Positions 52,579 through 62,054 are shown, counted from the first letter of the stretch. The stretch is DNA of 64,000 bases from Collinsella aerofaciens (GCF_015558785.1 NZ_JADMOP010000005.1:97552-161551), one strand, 5' to 3'. The notes: generated by a model not told the origin, from the sequence alone. Numbers and translations are program-made.

Positions 52579-52644
52579 ATGAACCGTGAGAGGTATCGCG
52601 GCGACCTGCCCCTATCGGGGGTGGGCGCCTATGTCATCGCTTAA
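52579..52644 (+). CDS. 21-codon upstream ORF overlapping the recJ start
   Basis: ATG at 52579 follows AGAGGA; the predicted 21 residues read MNRERYRGDLPLSGVGAYVI plus Ala, and the stop TAA (52642-52644) lies 11 bases into the recJ frame. It could translationally couple or regulate RecJ. There is no independent evidence that it is made. Confidence 0.3.
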   Translation: MNRERYRGDLPLSGVGAYVIA

Positions 52645-55600
52645 GACGACGCATCGCTGGGCGGTCGCTCAGCAAAACCCCGAGCTCGAAAAGGAGCTTT
52701 CGGCTGGCCTGGGCATACCCGGGCTGGTGGCGCGCATTATGGTTGCGCACGGCATTACATCCATCGAGGAAGGCCAGCTGTTTTTGACGCCTTCGCTCGA
52801 TCGCGACTGGGCCGACCCGCTCATTATCCCGGGCATGTCGGTCGTTGCCGACCGCGTCGAGCGTGCTATTCGTAACCACGAGCACATCGCGGTCTTTGGC
52901 GATTTTGACGTTGACGGTATTACGTCGACCTGCCTGTTGACCGAGGCGCTGCGCACGTTTGGCGCCGATGTCACGCCGTTTATTCCGCATCGCTTTGACG
53001 AGGGCTACGGTCTTTCGCGCGCGGCGCTCGACCGCGTCAACGAGCTCGCCCAACCCAACCTGATTGTGACCGTCGATAACGGTATTGCCGCCAAGGAAGA
53101 GGTTTCCTATCTGGAGAGCCTGGGGATCGATTTGGTGGTCACGGACCATCACGAGCCCTCCGATCAGGTGCCGCAGGGCGTGCCCCTGACCGACCCTAAG
53201 CTCGAGGACGAGGGTCCTTCGCGTGAGCTTGCCGGTGCCGGCGTGGCACTCAAGCTGGTGCAGGTCCTGGGCGAGCGTCTGGGCAAGCCGTCGTATTGGC
53301 GTTCGCTGATCGAGGTTGCGGCGCTGGGCACCGTGTCCGATATGATGCCGCTCACGCCCGAGAATCGCGCACTGGTCGCCGAGGGCATTCAGCAGATGCG
53401 CGTGACGGCCCGTCCCGGCTATATCGCGCTTGCCGCACTTGCCAAGGCCGACCTCTCTAGCATTACGGCCGATGGCCTGTCATTTTCGCTCATTCCCCGC
53501 TTGAACGCCGCGGGCCGCATGGCCGATCCCAAGCTGGCGCTCGACCTGCTGCTTGCCCGCGATCCTATCGAGGCAAGCGCGCTGGCGGCCGAGCTCGAGG
53601 AGATTAACCGTCAGCGTCGCGAGATCGAGGCGGAGCTCACGCGCGATGCCATGGCAAAGGTCGAGGAGACCTATGATGGCGGGCGCGCAATCGTCGTGGG
53701 CGGCGAGGGCTGGCACGAGGGCGTCAAGGGTATCGTAGCGAGCCGCCTGACCAACCGTTATCACGTGCCGGCGCTGCTGTTCTCGATCGAAGACGGTATC
53801 GCTCGCGGTTCGGGTCGCTCGGTGGGCAAGGTCAACCTGTTCGACGCCGTAGAACGCTGCTCCGATCTGCTGATTCGTCGCGGCGGGCATGCGGGTGCGG
53901 TGGGCGTGACCATCGAGGCGTCCAAGCTCGACGAGTTCCGCCGTCGCCTTTCCGCCGTGCTGTCCGAGCTTCCCGCCGAGGACTTTGAGGACACCGACGA
54001 GGTTGCCGCCACCGTCGACCTTTCCGAGCTGAATATTGAGACCATCGAGCAGATCTCCCGTCTTGAGCCGTTTGGCCAGGGCAACAAGGTGCCGCTGTTG
54101 GCGGCCGAGGGCGTGACAATGTGCGATCGCGCCGTGGTGGGCAAAACCGGCGAGCACATGCGCTTCGTGGCGACCGATGGCGCCGCGAGTGTGCCGGCCA
54201 TTATGTTCCGTGTGCCGCAGATCGATAAGCTCATCAATTGCGATAGCGCCGTCGATTTGGTGTTCGAGGCCGTGGCCGAGCATTGGCAGGGTCGCGTAAA
54301 GCCAAAGCTCATGATCAAGGACGTCTTGGTTCGCAATACCACGGCGCCCAGCGTTGACGACCCGGCATGTGAGCTTCGCCGCGGCGTGGAGCCTGCGGAC
54401 GCCGGTCTCCGTCTGGAGTCCCGCAAGCGCCAAACGCTCGCCCAGCTTTCCTATACCGAGCTGACGCGCTCGCTTATCCATAGCTTTATCGGCTCGAACC
54501 AGCCACACCGCGCGCAGGTCGAGGCGCTCGATGCCCTGGCCGATCACCAAAGTGTTCTGGCCGTTATGGGAACGGGGCGTGGCAAGTCGCTCATCTTCCA
54601 TGTGCATGCCGCGCGCGAGGCGGTCCTTCGCGGGCGTGCGAGCATCTTTGTCTATCCGCTGCGCGCGCTCGTTGCCGACCAGGCCTATCACCTCTCGTCG
54701 ACTATGGCCGCGCTCGGCATTGGCGTTGGCGTGCTGACCGGCGAGACCGTGGAGGCGGCGCGCGATGACGTGTTTGCCGGTTTGGCTTCGGGCCGCACCG
54801 GCATCGTGCTCACGACGCCTGAGTTCCTGTCCATTCACCGCGACCGCTTTGCGCGTTCGGGACGCATCGGTTTTGTCGTTATCGATGAGGCACACCACGC
54901 CGGTCTTGCCAAGGGCGGCGACCGCAGCGCCTATCTCGACATGCCCGATATCCTCAAGGCCCTGGGCGACCCGGTCGTTATGGCGGCGACGGCCACCGCA
55001 ACGGCTCCGGTTGTGGCCGAGCTTGCCCGCGTGCTACCGATTACCCGCACGGTGGTCGACGAGACGGTGCGCGAGAACTTGCAGCTCGAGGATGACCGAG
55101 ACCTTGCGAGCCGGGAGAACCGCCTGGTGTCAATCGTGGCGACGGGGGAGAAGACCGTCATCTACGTCAACTCGCGCGACCAGTCCGTGGCGCTTGCCAA
55201 GACGCTGCGCAAGCGGGTGCCCGATTGCGCGACCCGCATCGCGTTCTATAACGCGGGGCTTGCGCGCTCCGATCGCCGCCGCGTGGAGGAGGCATTCCGA
55301 GACGGAAGCCTCAGCTGCATCGTTTCGACCTCTGCCTTTGGCGAGGGCGTCAACCTGCCCGATATCCGACATGTCGTGCTCTACCACATGCCGTTTGGCG
55401 CCATCGAGTTCAACCAGATGAGCGGCCGCGCCGGTCGCGACGGCCAACCTGCCGTGATTCACCTGCTCTATTCGTCGCGTGACGCTCGCATTAACGAGCG
55501 CCTGCTCGACTGCTACGCGCCCGAGCGCGACGAGCTCGTCACGCTCTATCGAGCGCTGCAGACCATGTGGCGTTCCAACCGCGGCAAGACGGGGGACGAT

Positions 55601-55918
55601 TCCTTTAGCGCGAGCGATATCGACATTGCGCAGATGTGCCTTGCCATCGATGCCCGCACGCCGGTCGACGAGCGCTCGGTGGAAAGCGGCCTGGGAATCT
55701 TCGAAGAGCTTGGTTTCTGTCGCGTTTCGGGGTTTGATGACACCCGTCGCATCGCGATGGCCGAAAACCCTGGCCGTGTGCAACTGAGCAGGTCAATTCG
55801 CTATTTGGAGGGCTTGCGCTCGCGCATGGAGTTCTCGGCTTTCCGGAGCTGGGCGCTCGATTCGTGCGCTTCTGATATGCTAGCCAAAGTTAACCGCCCG
55901 ATCGTACCGCGGGCCTAG
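52631..55918 (+). CDS. RecJ exonuclease fused to an SF2 (RecQ-like) helicase
   Basis: 1095 residues. Residues ~1-590 are RecJ: AVFGDFDVDGITSTCLLTEA (DHH motif I), VTDHHEPSDQVP (DHH), a GGHAGAVGVTIEASK (DHHA1), and an OB-like part. Residues ~615-1080 are a helicase: Walker A MGTGRGKSLIF, VVIDEAHHAGLA (DEAH), MAATATATAP and MSGRAGRDGQ. In most bacteria RecJ (5'-3' single-strand exonuclease) and RecQ are separate enzymes acting together in recombination repair; here they appear fused. ATG 52631 is preferred over an upstream GTG. It is 15 bases upstream of rel on the same strand. Confidence 0.88.
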   Translation: MSSLKTTHRWAVAQQNPELEKELSAGLGIPGLVARIMVAHGITSIEEGQLFLTPSLDRDWADPLIIPGMSVVADRVERAIRNHEHIAVFGDFDVDGITSTCLLTEALRTFGADVTPFIPHRFDEGYGLSRAALDRVNELAQPNLIVTVDNGIAAKEEVSYLESLGIDLVVTDHHEPSDQVPQGVPLTDPKLEDEGPSRELAGAGVALKLVQVLGERLGKPSYWRSLIEVAALGTVSDMMPLTPENRALVAEGIQQMRVTARPGYIALAALAKADLSSITADGLSFSLIPRLNAAGRMADPKLALDLLLARDPIEASALAAELEEINRQRREIEAELTRDAMAKVEETYDGGRAIVVGGEGWHEGVKGIVASRLTNRYHVPALLFSIEDGIARGSGRSVGKVNLFDAVERCSDLLIRRGGHAGAVGVTIEASKLDEFRRRLSAVLSELPAEDFEDTDEVAATVDLSELNIETIEQISRLEPFGQGNKVPLLAAEGVTMCDRAVVGKTGEHMRFVATDGAASVPAIMFRVPQIDKLINCDSAVDLVFEAVAEHWQGRVKPKLMIKDVLVRNTTAPSVDDPACELRRGVEPADAGLRLESRKRQTLAQLSYTELTRSLIHSFIGSNQPHRAQVEALDALADHQSVLAVMGTGRGKSLIFHVHAAREAVLRGRASIFVYPLRALVADQAYHLSSTMAALGIGVGVLTGETVEAARDDVFAGLASGRTGIVLTTPEFLSIHRDRFARSGRIGFVVIDEAHHAGLAKGGDRSAYLDMPDILKALGDPVVMAATATATAPVVAELARVLPITRTVVDETVRENLQLEDDRDLASRENRLVSIVATGEKTVIYVNSRDQSVALAKTLRKRVPDCATRIAFYNAGLARSDRRRVEEAFRDGSLSCIVSTSAFGEGVNLPDIRHVVLYHMPFGAIEFNQMSGRAGRDGQPAVIHLLYSSRDARINERLLDCYAPERDELVTLYRALQTMWRSNRGKTGDDSFSASDIDIAQMCLAIDARTPVDERSVESGLGIFEELGFCRVSGFDDTRRIAMAENPGRVQLSRSIRYLEGLRSRMEFSAFRSWALDSCASDMLAKVNRPIVPRA

Positions 55919-55933
55919 GGGAAGGGGACCTCG

Positions 55934-58294
55934 ATGGATGCCGCAGCCCGTACCGCCCATGATTCCACCCTCCAGCCTTTTTCGGAGATGGAGCACTATA
56001 AGCATGCCGATGAGCTGCCGCCCGAGATTATGGCGGACAGCTACGACAAGCTGGAGCGCCTGTGCCTCAAATATATGAATGAGGACGACTTTTCTAAGGT
56101 GGAGCAGGCCTATTGCTTTGCTGCCGAGAAGCACTGCAACCAAAAGCGCCGCTCGGGTGAGATGTACATCAACCATCCCGTCGAGGTGGCCATCATTTTG
56201 GCCGACCTCAAGATGGACTGCGATGTGGTGTGCGCCGCGCTGCTGCACGATACCGTCGAGGATACCGAGACCTCGCTTGCCGATGTTTCCGGCCTGTTTG
56301 GCGATACGGTGGCCGAACTCGTCGATGGCGTGACCAAGCTCACCAACATCGAAGTCGATAGCATGGACGAGAAGCAGGCGCTTACGCTGCGCAAGATGTT
56401 CCTCGCCATGTCCAAGGACATCCGCGTCATTATCGTCAAACTTGCCGACCGTTTGCACAACATGCGCACCCTTGCAGCCCTGCGTGAGGACCGTCGCCTG
56501 TTTAAAGCTCGCGAGACCATGGACGTGTATGCGCCCCTGGCCGACCGTCTGGGCATGAGCTCTATTAAGTGGGAGCTCGAGGACCTGTCCTTCTTCTACC
56601 TTGAGCCCGACGCCTACCAGCGCATCGCGCGCATGGTGGCGGAGTCTCGTGAGGTCCGTGAGCGCTATCTGGCCGAGACCATCAAGACGCTCACCGACGA
56701 GCTCAACCGCATTGGCCTGGAGGGCTTCCAGATCAATGGCCGCTCCAAGCACTATTGGTCCATCTACCAAAAGATGAAGCGCAAGGGCAAGGAGTTCTCC
56801 GAGATCTACGACCTGGTGGCACTGCGCGTCATCACGCATTCGGTGCGCGATTGCTACTCCACGCTCGGCGCGGTGCATACGCTGTGGCACCCCATGCCCG
56901 GTCGCTTTAAAGACTATATCGCCATGCCCAAGGTCAATAACTACCAGTCGCTCCACACGACGGTTATCGGCCCCACGGCCCGCCCACTCGAGATTCAGAT
57001 TCGAACCTACGAGATGCATGAGCAGGCCGAGTACGGCATTGCCGCCCACTGGCTGTATAAGAAATCGGGCGGATCGTCTGCTTCCAAGACCAATGACGCT
57101 CAACGTTTGGACGACCAGATTAACTGGCTCAAACATTCGCTCGATTGGGCAGCGTCTGATGAGATTACCGACGCCAAGGAATACCTGCACTCGCTGAAGG
57201 TCGACCTCTTCGATCAAGAGATCTTCGTCTTTACGCCCAAGGGCGAGGTCATGGCGCTTCGTGCCGGCTCCACGCCGCTCGACTTTGCCTACGCCGTTCA
57301 CACCGAGGTGGGCAACCACTGCGTCGGTGCCAAGATCAACGGTGCGGTGGCCCCGCTCACGCACGAGATCAAGACGGGCGACCGCGTTGAAATCCTGACC
57401 AACAAGAGTTCTAAGCCGTCGCGTGATTGGCTCAAGATCGTCAAGACACCTTCGGCCAAGTCAAAGATTCGCCGTTACTTCGCCGCCGCGACCAAAGACG
57501 ATGACGCTGCTGCCGGCCGCGATATACTGGCCAAGGACCTGCGCAAACGCGGGTATGGCATCTCTACGCCGCGCTCGACGCGTGCGCTCAACGCCGTGGC
57601 GGAGCAGTTTAACTACAAGCAGCTCGAGGACCTGTTTGCCGCCGTCGGCGCCGGCAAGGTTGCCCCACGCGCTGTGGGTAACAAGGTCGAGCAAATCTTG
57701 GACCCCAAGCCCGAGGAACAGCTCACCAAGGCCGAGGCTATCGCCGAGGTCGTCAAGCAGCCGGCCCGAGGCTCCAACCGCAAGCCGCAAAAGCGCGGCA
57801 AGAGCGCCAGCAACGGCATTATCGTCAAGGGCGAGAGCAACAGCGGCCTGCTGGTCCGTCTGGCGCATTGCTGCAATCCGGTGACGGGCGACGATATCGT
57901 CGGCTTCATCACGCGCGGTCGTGGCGTTTCGGTGCATCGCGCCAACTGCCCCAACGTCAAGGGTCTTATGGAGCATCCCGAGCGCATGATCGAAGTGGAG
58001 TGGGACGGCGCAGCCGACACCCTCTTCCAGGTCGAGATCGTGGTCGAGTGCCTGGACCGCATGGGGCTGCTCAAGGATGTCACCATTGCCATTGGCGATG
58101 CGGGCGGCAATATCCTTTCTGCCGCCACGTCGACTAACCGCGAGGGTATTGCAACCTTGCGCTTTATGGTCGAGATCTCGGACGCGAGTGGTCTGGATCC
58201 GCTGCTGGCCTCTATCAGCAGCGTTGACTCGGTCTACGACGCGCGCCGCCTGATGCCCGGCGAGGGTGGAGCCCAGCTTAAGCGCCGCATTTAG
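55934..58294 (+). CDS. rel: Bifunctional (p)ppGpp synthetase/hydrolase (Rel)
   Basis: 786 residues. N-terminal HD hydrolase (NHPVEVAIILADLKMD, ALLHDTVEDTE), then the synthetase region (FSEIYDLVALRVITHS, GRFKDYIAMPKVNNYQSLHT), a TGS domain (FVFTPKGEVMALRAGSTPLD) and a C-terminal ACT (FQVEIVVECLDRMGLLKDV). It makes and degrades the stringent-response alarmone in the cytoplasm. GGGGAAGGGGA precedes the ATG at 55934. Distance to the RecJ fusion (15 bases) suggests co-transcription; a hairpin follows its end. Confidence 0.94.
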   Translation: MDAAARTAHDSTLQPFSEMEHYKHADELPPEIMADSYDKLERLCLKYMNEDDFSKVEQAYCFAAEKHCNQKRRSGEMYINHPVEVAIILADLKMDCDVVCAALLHDTVEDTETSLADVSGLFGDTVAELVDGVTKLTNIEVDSMDEKQALTLRKMFLAMSKDIRVIIVKLADRLHNMRTLAALREDRRLFKARETMDVYAPLADRLGMSSIKWELEDLSFFYLEPDAYQRIARMVAESREVRERYLAETIKTLTDELNRIGLEGFQINGRSKHYWSIYQKMKRKGKEFSEIYDLVALRVITHSVRDCYSTLGAVHTLWHPMPGRFKDYIAMPKVNNYQSLHTTVIGPTARPLEIQIRTYEMHEQAEYGIAAHWLYKKSGGSSASKTNDAQRLDDQINWLKHSLDWAASDEITDAKEYLHSLKVDLFDQEIFVFTPKGEVMALRAGSTPLDFAYAVHTEVGNHCVGAKINGAVAPLTHEIKTGDRVEILTNKSSKPSRDWLKIVKTPSAKSKIRRYFAAATKDDDAAAGRDILAKDLRKRGYGISTPRSTRALNAVAEQFNYKQLEDLFAAVGAGKVAPRAVGNKVEQILDPKPEEQLTKAEAIAEVVKQPARGSNRKPQKRGKSASNGIIVKGESNSGLLVRLAHCCNPVTGDDIVGFITRGRGVSVHRANCPNVKGLMEHPERMIEVEWDGAADTLFQVEIVVECLDRMGLLKDVTIAIGDAGGNILSAATSTNREGIATLRFMVEISDASGLDPLLASISSVDSVYDARRLMPGEGGAQLKRRI

Positions 58295-58330
58295 TCGCGA
58301 CGAACGCGCCATATTATCGATATTCGCTAC

Positions 58331-58358
58331 ACTCGAGGCATCGTTTGATGCCTCGAGT
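58331..58358 (+). terminator. Hairpin after rel
   Basis: ACTCGAGGCATC and GATGCCTCGAGT form a perfect 12-bp stem with a GTTT loop; TCTATAG follows, so the U-run is weak. It lies 37 bases after the rel stop and 20 before the MBL gene start, and may partly terminate or attenuate. Confidence 0.5.
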
Positions 58359-58378
58359 TCTATAGAGAGGAAAGGGAC

Positions 58379-59062
58379 ATGAATGCTGTGTCCTTGGATG
58401 TAACTCCCAAGGGATCGGTCGAGATCGAGACACTCGTAAACGGTCCCATTCAGACCAATAGCTATGCTGTTATCTCGGACAATGAATGCGTGATTATCGA
58501 CCCTGCGTGGGAAGGCGAGCGCCTGGTGGAGCATGTTCGAGCCGAGCATCCCGGCGTACGCGTGCTTGGCGCCGTATGCACTCATGGCCATGCCGATCAT
58601 GTTGGTGGTGTTGCCGGCGTGCGAACCACCGTTGGCGCGGGCTGCCAGTATGAGCTGTGTGCTAAGGATGTGGCGGTGCCGCATGTGAACATCGAGGAAC
58701 AGCGAGCTATGTGGGGCATTGAGACGCCCGACCCCGGGGAGCCGACGCGCCTGCTCGCCGAGGGCGATGCTATCGAGGTTGGCGATATCTGCCTGCAGGT
58801 GATCGAGACACCAGGGCATACGCCGGGCGGGATCGTCTTGTTCGCCGCCACCGAGCAGGGAAGCATCGCCTTTGTTGGCGACACCCTGTTCCCGGGCAGC
58901 CACGGCCGCACCGATCTTGCCGGTGGCGACGAGGCGGCGATTCTGCGCTCGCTCTCCAAGCTCGCCCGGCTTCTCCCGCCCGATACCGTTTGCCTAACCG
59001 GGCATAGCGATTCGACCACCATGGCACGCGAGCTCATGCAGAACCCTTTCATGCGGGTGTAG
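58379..59062 (+). CDS. MBL-fold hydrolase (glyoxalase II-like)
   Basis: 227 residues. The metallo-beta-lactamase motif HGHADHVGG is near residue 77; then TPGHTPGGIVLF (second metal His), and FVGDTLFPGSHGRTDLAGGD (bridging Asp), and LTGHSDSTTM (last His). The length of ~230 suits stand-alone hydrolases that act on thioesters (glyoxalase II-like) or other small substrates. GAGAGGAAAGGG lies just before the ATG. The gene comes after the hairpin that follows rel, so it may be independently transcribed. Confidence 0.85.
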   Translation: MNAVSLDVTPKGSVEIETLVNGPIQTNSYAVISDNECVIIDPAWEGERLVEHVRAEHPGVRVLGAVCTHGHADHVGGVAGVRTTVGAGCQYELCAKDVAVPHVNIEEQRAMWGIETPDPGEPTRLLAEGDAIEVGDICLQVIETPGHTPGGIVLFAATEQGSIAFVGDTLFPGSHGRTDLAGGDEAAILRSLSKLARLLPPDTVCLTGHSDSTTMARELMQNPFMRV

Positions 59063-59092
59063 TTTTATAGTCAGCTTCTAAAGCACGAGAAG

Positions 59093-59167
59093 CGTCCAAA
59101 CGTCAAGCTATTTTTCCCCAACGGGTCAATTTCGTAGGGCAAACGGTCAAAAAAGTCTGTTTGGACG
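59093..59167. promoter_or_regulatory. Inverted repeat in the fba upstream region
   Basis: CGTCCAAAC (59093-59101) and GTTTGGACG (59159-59167) form a 9-bp dyad with a 57-base centre. The centre carries CAAAAAAGTCT (59148-59158), which also occurs in the right arm of the element at 9813-9935. A TAAAAT box at 59211 may be the fba -10. Confidence 0.35.
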
Positions 59168-59256
59168 ATATTCGTGAACAAACGAACGTTTATGCTCGGG
59201 TGCGCCGTGGTAAAATCACAGGCGTTATCGGAGCAACCTTACAGGAGGTTTCTTTT

Positions 59257-60123
59257 ATGCTCGTCAACGCAGCAGACATGCTCAAGAAGGCCGAGGCCGG
59301 CAAGTACGCTCTCGGTGCCTTCAACACCAACAACCTCGAGTGGACCCTGGCTATTCTCCAGGCCGCCGAGGAGGCCAAGTCTCCGCTGATCCTTCAGTGC
59401 ACCGCTGGTGCCGCTAAGTGGATGGGCGGTTTCAAGGTCTGCGCCGACATGGTCAAGGCTGCCGTCGAGGCCACGGGTGTTACCGTTCCCGTCGCCCTTC
59501 ACCTCGATCACGGTTCTTACGAGGACTGCTTCAAGTGCATCGAGGCCGGCTTCACGTCCATCATGTATGACGGCTCTCACGAGGAGACCTTCCAGCTTAA
59601 CCTCGACCGCACCAAGGAGCTCGTTGAGCTTGCCCACTCCAAGGGCATGTCCATCGAGGCCGAGGTCGGCGGCATCGGCGGCACCGAGGACGGCGTGACC
59701 TCCAACGGCGAGCTCGCTGACCCCGCTGAGTGCAAGCAGATTGCTGACCTGGGCGTCGACTTCCTCGCCTGCGGCATCGGCAACATCCACGGCGTGTATC
59801 CCGCCGACTGGGCTGGCCTTTCCTTCGAGCGTCTGGGCGAGATCAAGGCTCAGACCGGCGACCTGCCCCTCGTTCTGCACGGTGGCACCGGCATCCCCGA
59901 GGATCAGATCAAGAAGGCCATCTCCCTGGGCATCTCCAAGATCAATGTCAACACCGACCTGCAGCTCGTCTTCGCCAAGGGCGTCCGTGAGTACATCGAG
60001 GCTGGCAAGGATCAGCAGGGCAAGGGCTTCGACCCCCGCAAGCTCCTCAAGCCTGGTCGCGACAACATCGTTGCCCGCACCAAGGAGCTCATGGAGGAGT
60101 TTGGCTCCGTCAACAAGGCGTAA
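59257..60123 (+). CDS. fba: Fructose-bisphosphate aldolase, class II
   Basis: 288 residues. This zinc enzyme cleaves fructose-1,6-bisphosphate in glycolysis. VNAADMLKKAEAGKYALGAF is the usual N-terminus; VALHLDHGSYEDCFKCIEAG holds the metal-binding HLDHG, and VLHGGTGIPEDQIKKAISLG and SKINVNTDLQLVF are the phosphate-binding and catalytic parts. ATG 59257 follows AGGAGG; the extended frame to 59161 is not supported. Codon use is strongly biased, fitting a highly expressed gene. Confidence 0.95.
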   Translation: MLVNAADMLKKAEAGKYALGAFNTNNLEWTLAILQAAEEAKSPLILQCTAGAAKWMGGFKVCADMVKAAVEATGVTVPVALHLDHGSYEDCFKCIEAGFTSIMYDGSHEETFQLNLDRTKELVELAHSKGMSIEAEVGGIGGTEDGVTSNGELADPAECKQIADLGVDFLACGIGNIHGVYPADWAGLSFERLGEIKAQTGDLPLVLHGGTGIPEDQIKKAISLGISKINVNTDLQLVFAKGVREYIEAGKDQQGKGFDPRKLLKPGRDNIVARTKELMEEFGSVNKA

Positions 60124-60144
60124 GTAGCGGTTTAACTTCCCGCC

Positions 60145-60369
60145 GGAGGCCCCGTTCACCCTACGCTTTTCCCTTGCGCTCACCTGGCTTTGCCAGAAGT
60201 CGCGCAATGGGAAAAGCTCCGGGTGAACGGGGCCTCCTTTGTTAACTCGCTACAGGGTTACTGGGCTGAATTAAAATGGCTACTGGCTTCGCCAGAAGTC
60301 GCGCCAAGGAAACAGTTCCGGGGGACGGGGCTTCCTTTGTTTAACGCCGCAGGGTTACGAGGCTGAATA
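60145..60369. repeat. Nested palindrome and a partial direct copy
   Basis: GGAGGCCCCGTTCACCC (60145-60161) pairs perfectly with 60221-60237. Inside, GCTTTTCCCTTGCGC pairs with GCGCAATGGGAAAAGC (one bulge) and CTGGCTTTGCCAG forms the tip; TTTGTT follows the right arm. From about 60280 to 60369 a degenerate copy repeats the right part (tip hairpin, GCGC, ACGGGGC-TCCTTTGTT, CAGGGTTAC-GGCTGAATT) after a ~98-base period. The 352-base gap holds no gene. Confidence 0.65.
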
Positions 60370-60475
60370 ATTTATTTGATTGCCGTTCGGCGGTGTTGAT
60401 GGCTCCCTTGTTGGGGCTTTCTTTTTTATCTCGCTACAATGGACTGCAAGCGTTCTAGTGACTTGGAGTTTTGGT

Positions 60476-61909
60476 ATGGCTGTTATTAATGTGCTGCCTT
60501 CTGATGGGAAGGTTATTGACGAGGGTCCTGTTGGTTGCTCTGTTGATGTTTGCTGTGATGATTTTCGTCATCTCGATATTGGACTGCCGCCCGAGATTCT
60601 TCGTCTTAAGGATGCCGGGTATTTGACGCAGGCTGTTGCTGCCTGCGATCGTCTTCTGGAGCAGAAACCTGAGCCTTCGCTGGCTGCTTGTGTTCGTGCC
60701 GAGCGGTATCGCATGCTCGAGACGCCGCTTCATTTTTCGGTGTCGCGTGATCGAGCCATTGCGATGATTCTCGAGGAGTGGCCTGAGTTTACCGAAGAGC
60801 AGTTTGATGACCTGATTAATCGTAAGCGAATTGACTGGCGCTTTATCGATGGCGAGCTGTTTGTTCTCGATAACTTCCTCGATTCGCTTCGCGTGTACCC
60901 CAAGGAGGTTCCGGGCCTGCGTCCCGATTCTACGGACGGCATTGCGCTGCGTAACCAGATGCTCAGGGAGATGGAGTCGCAAAACGGGTTGACTCGCGTC
61001 ATCACGCTTAAGGCATCCGTGTCTGTTCCCGGGGCTCTGGAGGGAGAGACCGTTCGCGCGTGGCTTCCCGTTGCCGCCGCCTGTCGTCAACAGTCTCAAA
61101 TCGAGGTTCTCGATATGACGTCGGAGGGTACCGTTGCCTCTGAAAACGTTTCGGCTCGTACTGCCTCTTGGATATCTTCGACTGAACATTTATTCTCGGT
61201 GACCTATCGCTATCACATCGATGCTGCCTATTGCGATATCTATGGTGGCGCGCTCCCATCGCATGCGTGCATGGACACGCCGCTGCCCGAGGACACCTCC
61301 GAGGACCGTCCGCACATTGCGTTCACGCCGTATTTGCGACAGTTGACGGAGCGTGTTGTTGACGGGCTCGAGGATCCGCTCGATCGCGCTCGTGCTATCT
61401 ATGATTACCTGACACAGCATATCGACTATCGCTATCAGCCACCGTACCTGCTTTTGGGATCTATTGCCGACGACTGTGCGCATTCGCTCCGCGGCGATTG
61501 CGGCGTTATGGCGCTCACGTTTATCACCATGTGCCGCATCGCGGGCGTGCCCGCTCGTTGGCAGAGCGGCCTTTATGTTGCGCCCGATTCGGTGGGACCG
61601 CACGACTGGGCCGAGTTCTACACACCCCAGACCGGTTGGCTTAACGCCGACGTATCGTTTGGTTCCTCGGCACGTAGGATGGGGGAGGAGTGGCGTCGTC
61701 GTCACTACTTTGGCAATCTCGACCCGTGGCGTATGGTGGCCAACAATCGATTCCAGGCTGAATTTGTGCCTGCTTTCGATGGCATGCGTGAGGACCCCTA
61801 TGACAACCAGATGGGCGAGGCCTCGGTTAACGGACGTGGATGTCGTAAGCGGGAGATGTTGCGCAAGGTTGAGCTTATCGAAATGCTCGAAGTTCCATTT
61901 TCGGACTAA
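60476..61909 (+). CDS. Transglutaminase-like cysteine protease fold protein
   Basis: 477 residues. The C-terminal half has a transglutaminase-like core: CAHSLRGDCGVMALTFITMC (catalytic Cys in GDCG), GPHDWAEFYT (His) and WLNADVSFG (Asp). The N-terminal half of ~240 residues is helical and then beta-rich, with no recognised domain and no signal peptide. GGAG precedes ATG 60476. Members act as proteases or amidases on unknown substrates. The gene stands alone, with tRNA-Leu downstream. Confidence 0.8.
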   Translation: MAVINVLPSDGKVIDEGPVGCSVDVCCDDFRHLDIGLPPEILRLKDAGYLTQAVAACDRLLEQKPEPSLAACVRAERYRMLETPLHFSVSRDRAIAMILEEWPEFTEEQFDDLINRKRIDWRFIDGELFVLDNFLDSLRVYPKEVPGLRPDSTDGIALRNQMLREMESQNGLTRVITLKASVSVPGALEGETVRAWLPVAAACRQQSQIEVLDMTSEGTVASENVSARTASWISSTEHLFSVTYRYHIDAAYCDIYGGALPSHACMDTPLPEDTSEDRPHIAFTPYLRQLTERVVDGLEDPLDRARAIYDYLTQHIDYRYQPPYLLLGSIADDCAHSLRGDCGVMALTFITMCRIAGVPARWQSGLYVAPDSVGPHDWAEFYTPQTGWLNADVSFGSSARRMGEEWRRRHYFGNLDPWRMVANNRFQAEFVPAFDGMREDPYDNQMGEASVNGRGCRKREMLRKVELIEMLEVPFSD

Positions 61910-61948
61910 TCAACAGAAAGCTGTGATAAACTAACTCACGCATTACGT

Positions 61949-62035
61949 GCCCGAGTGGCGGAATTGGCAGACGCAGTGGACTCAAAATCCACCGTTGGCA
62001 ACAACGTGCGAGTTCGAGTCTCGCCTCGGGCACCA
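61949..62035 (+). tRNA. tRNA-Leu (anticodon CAA)
   Basis: GCCCGAG pairs with CTCGGGC in the acceptor stem, the anticodon loop is CTCAAAA (anticodon CAA), the long variable arm CGTTGGCAACAACG is class II, and the T-loop is TTCGAGT. CCA is encoded (62033-62035). It decodes UUG. Confidence 0.97.
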
Positions 62036-62054
62036 TACATGCAAGTGAGCGTTC

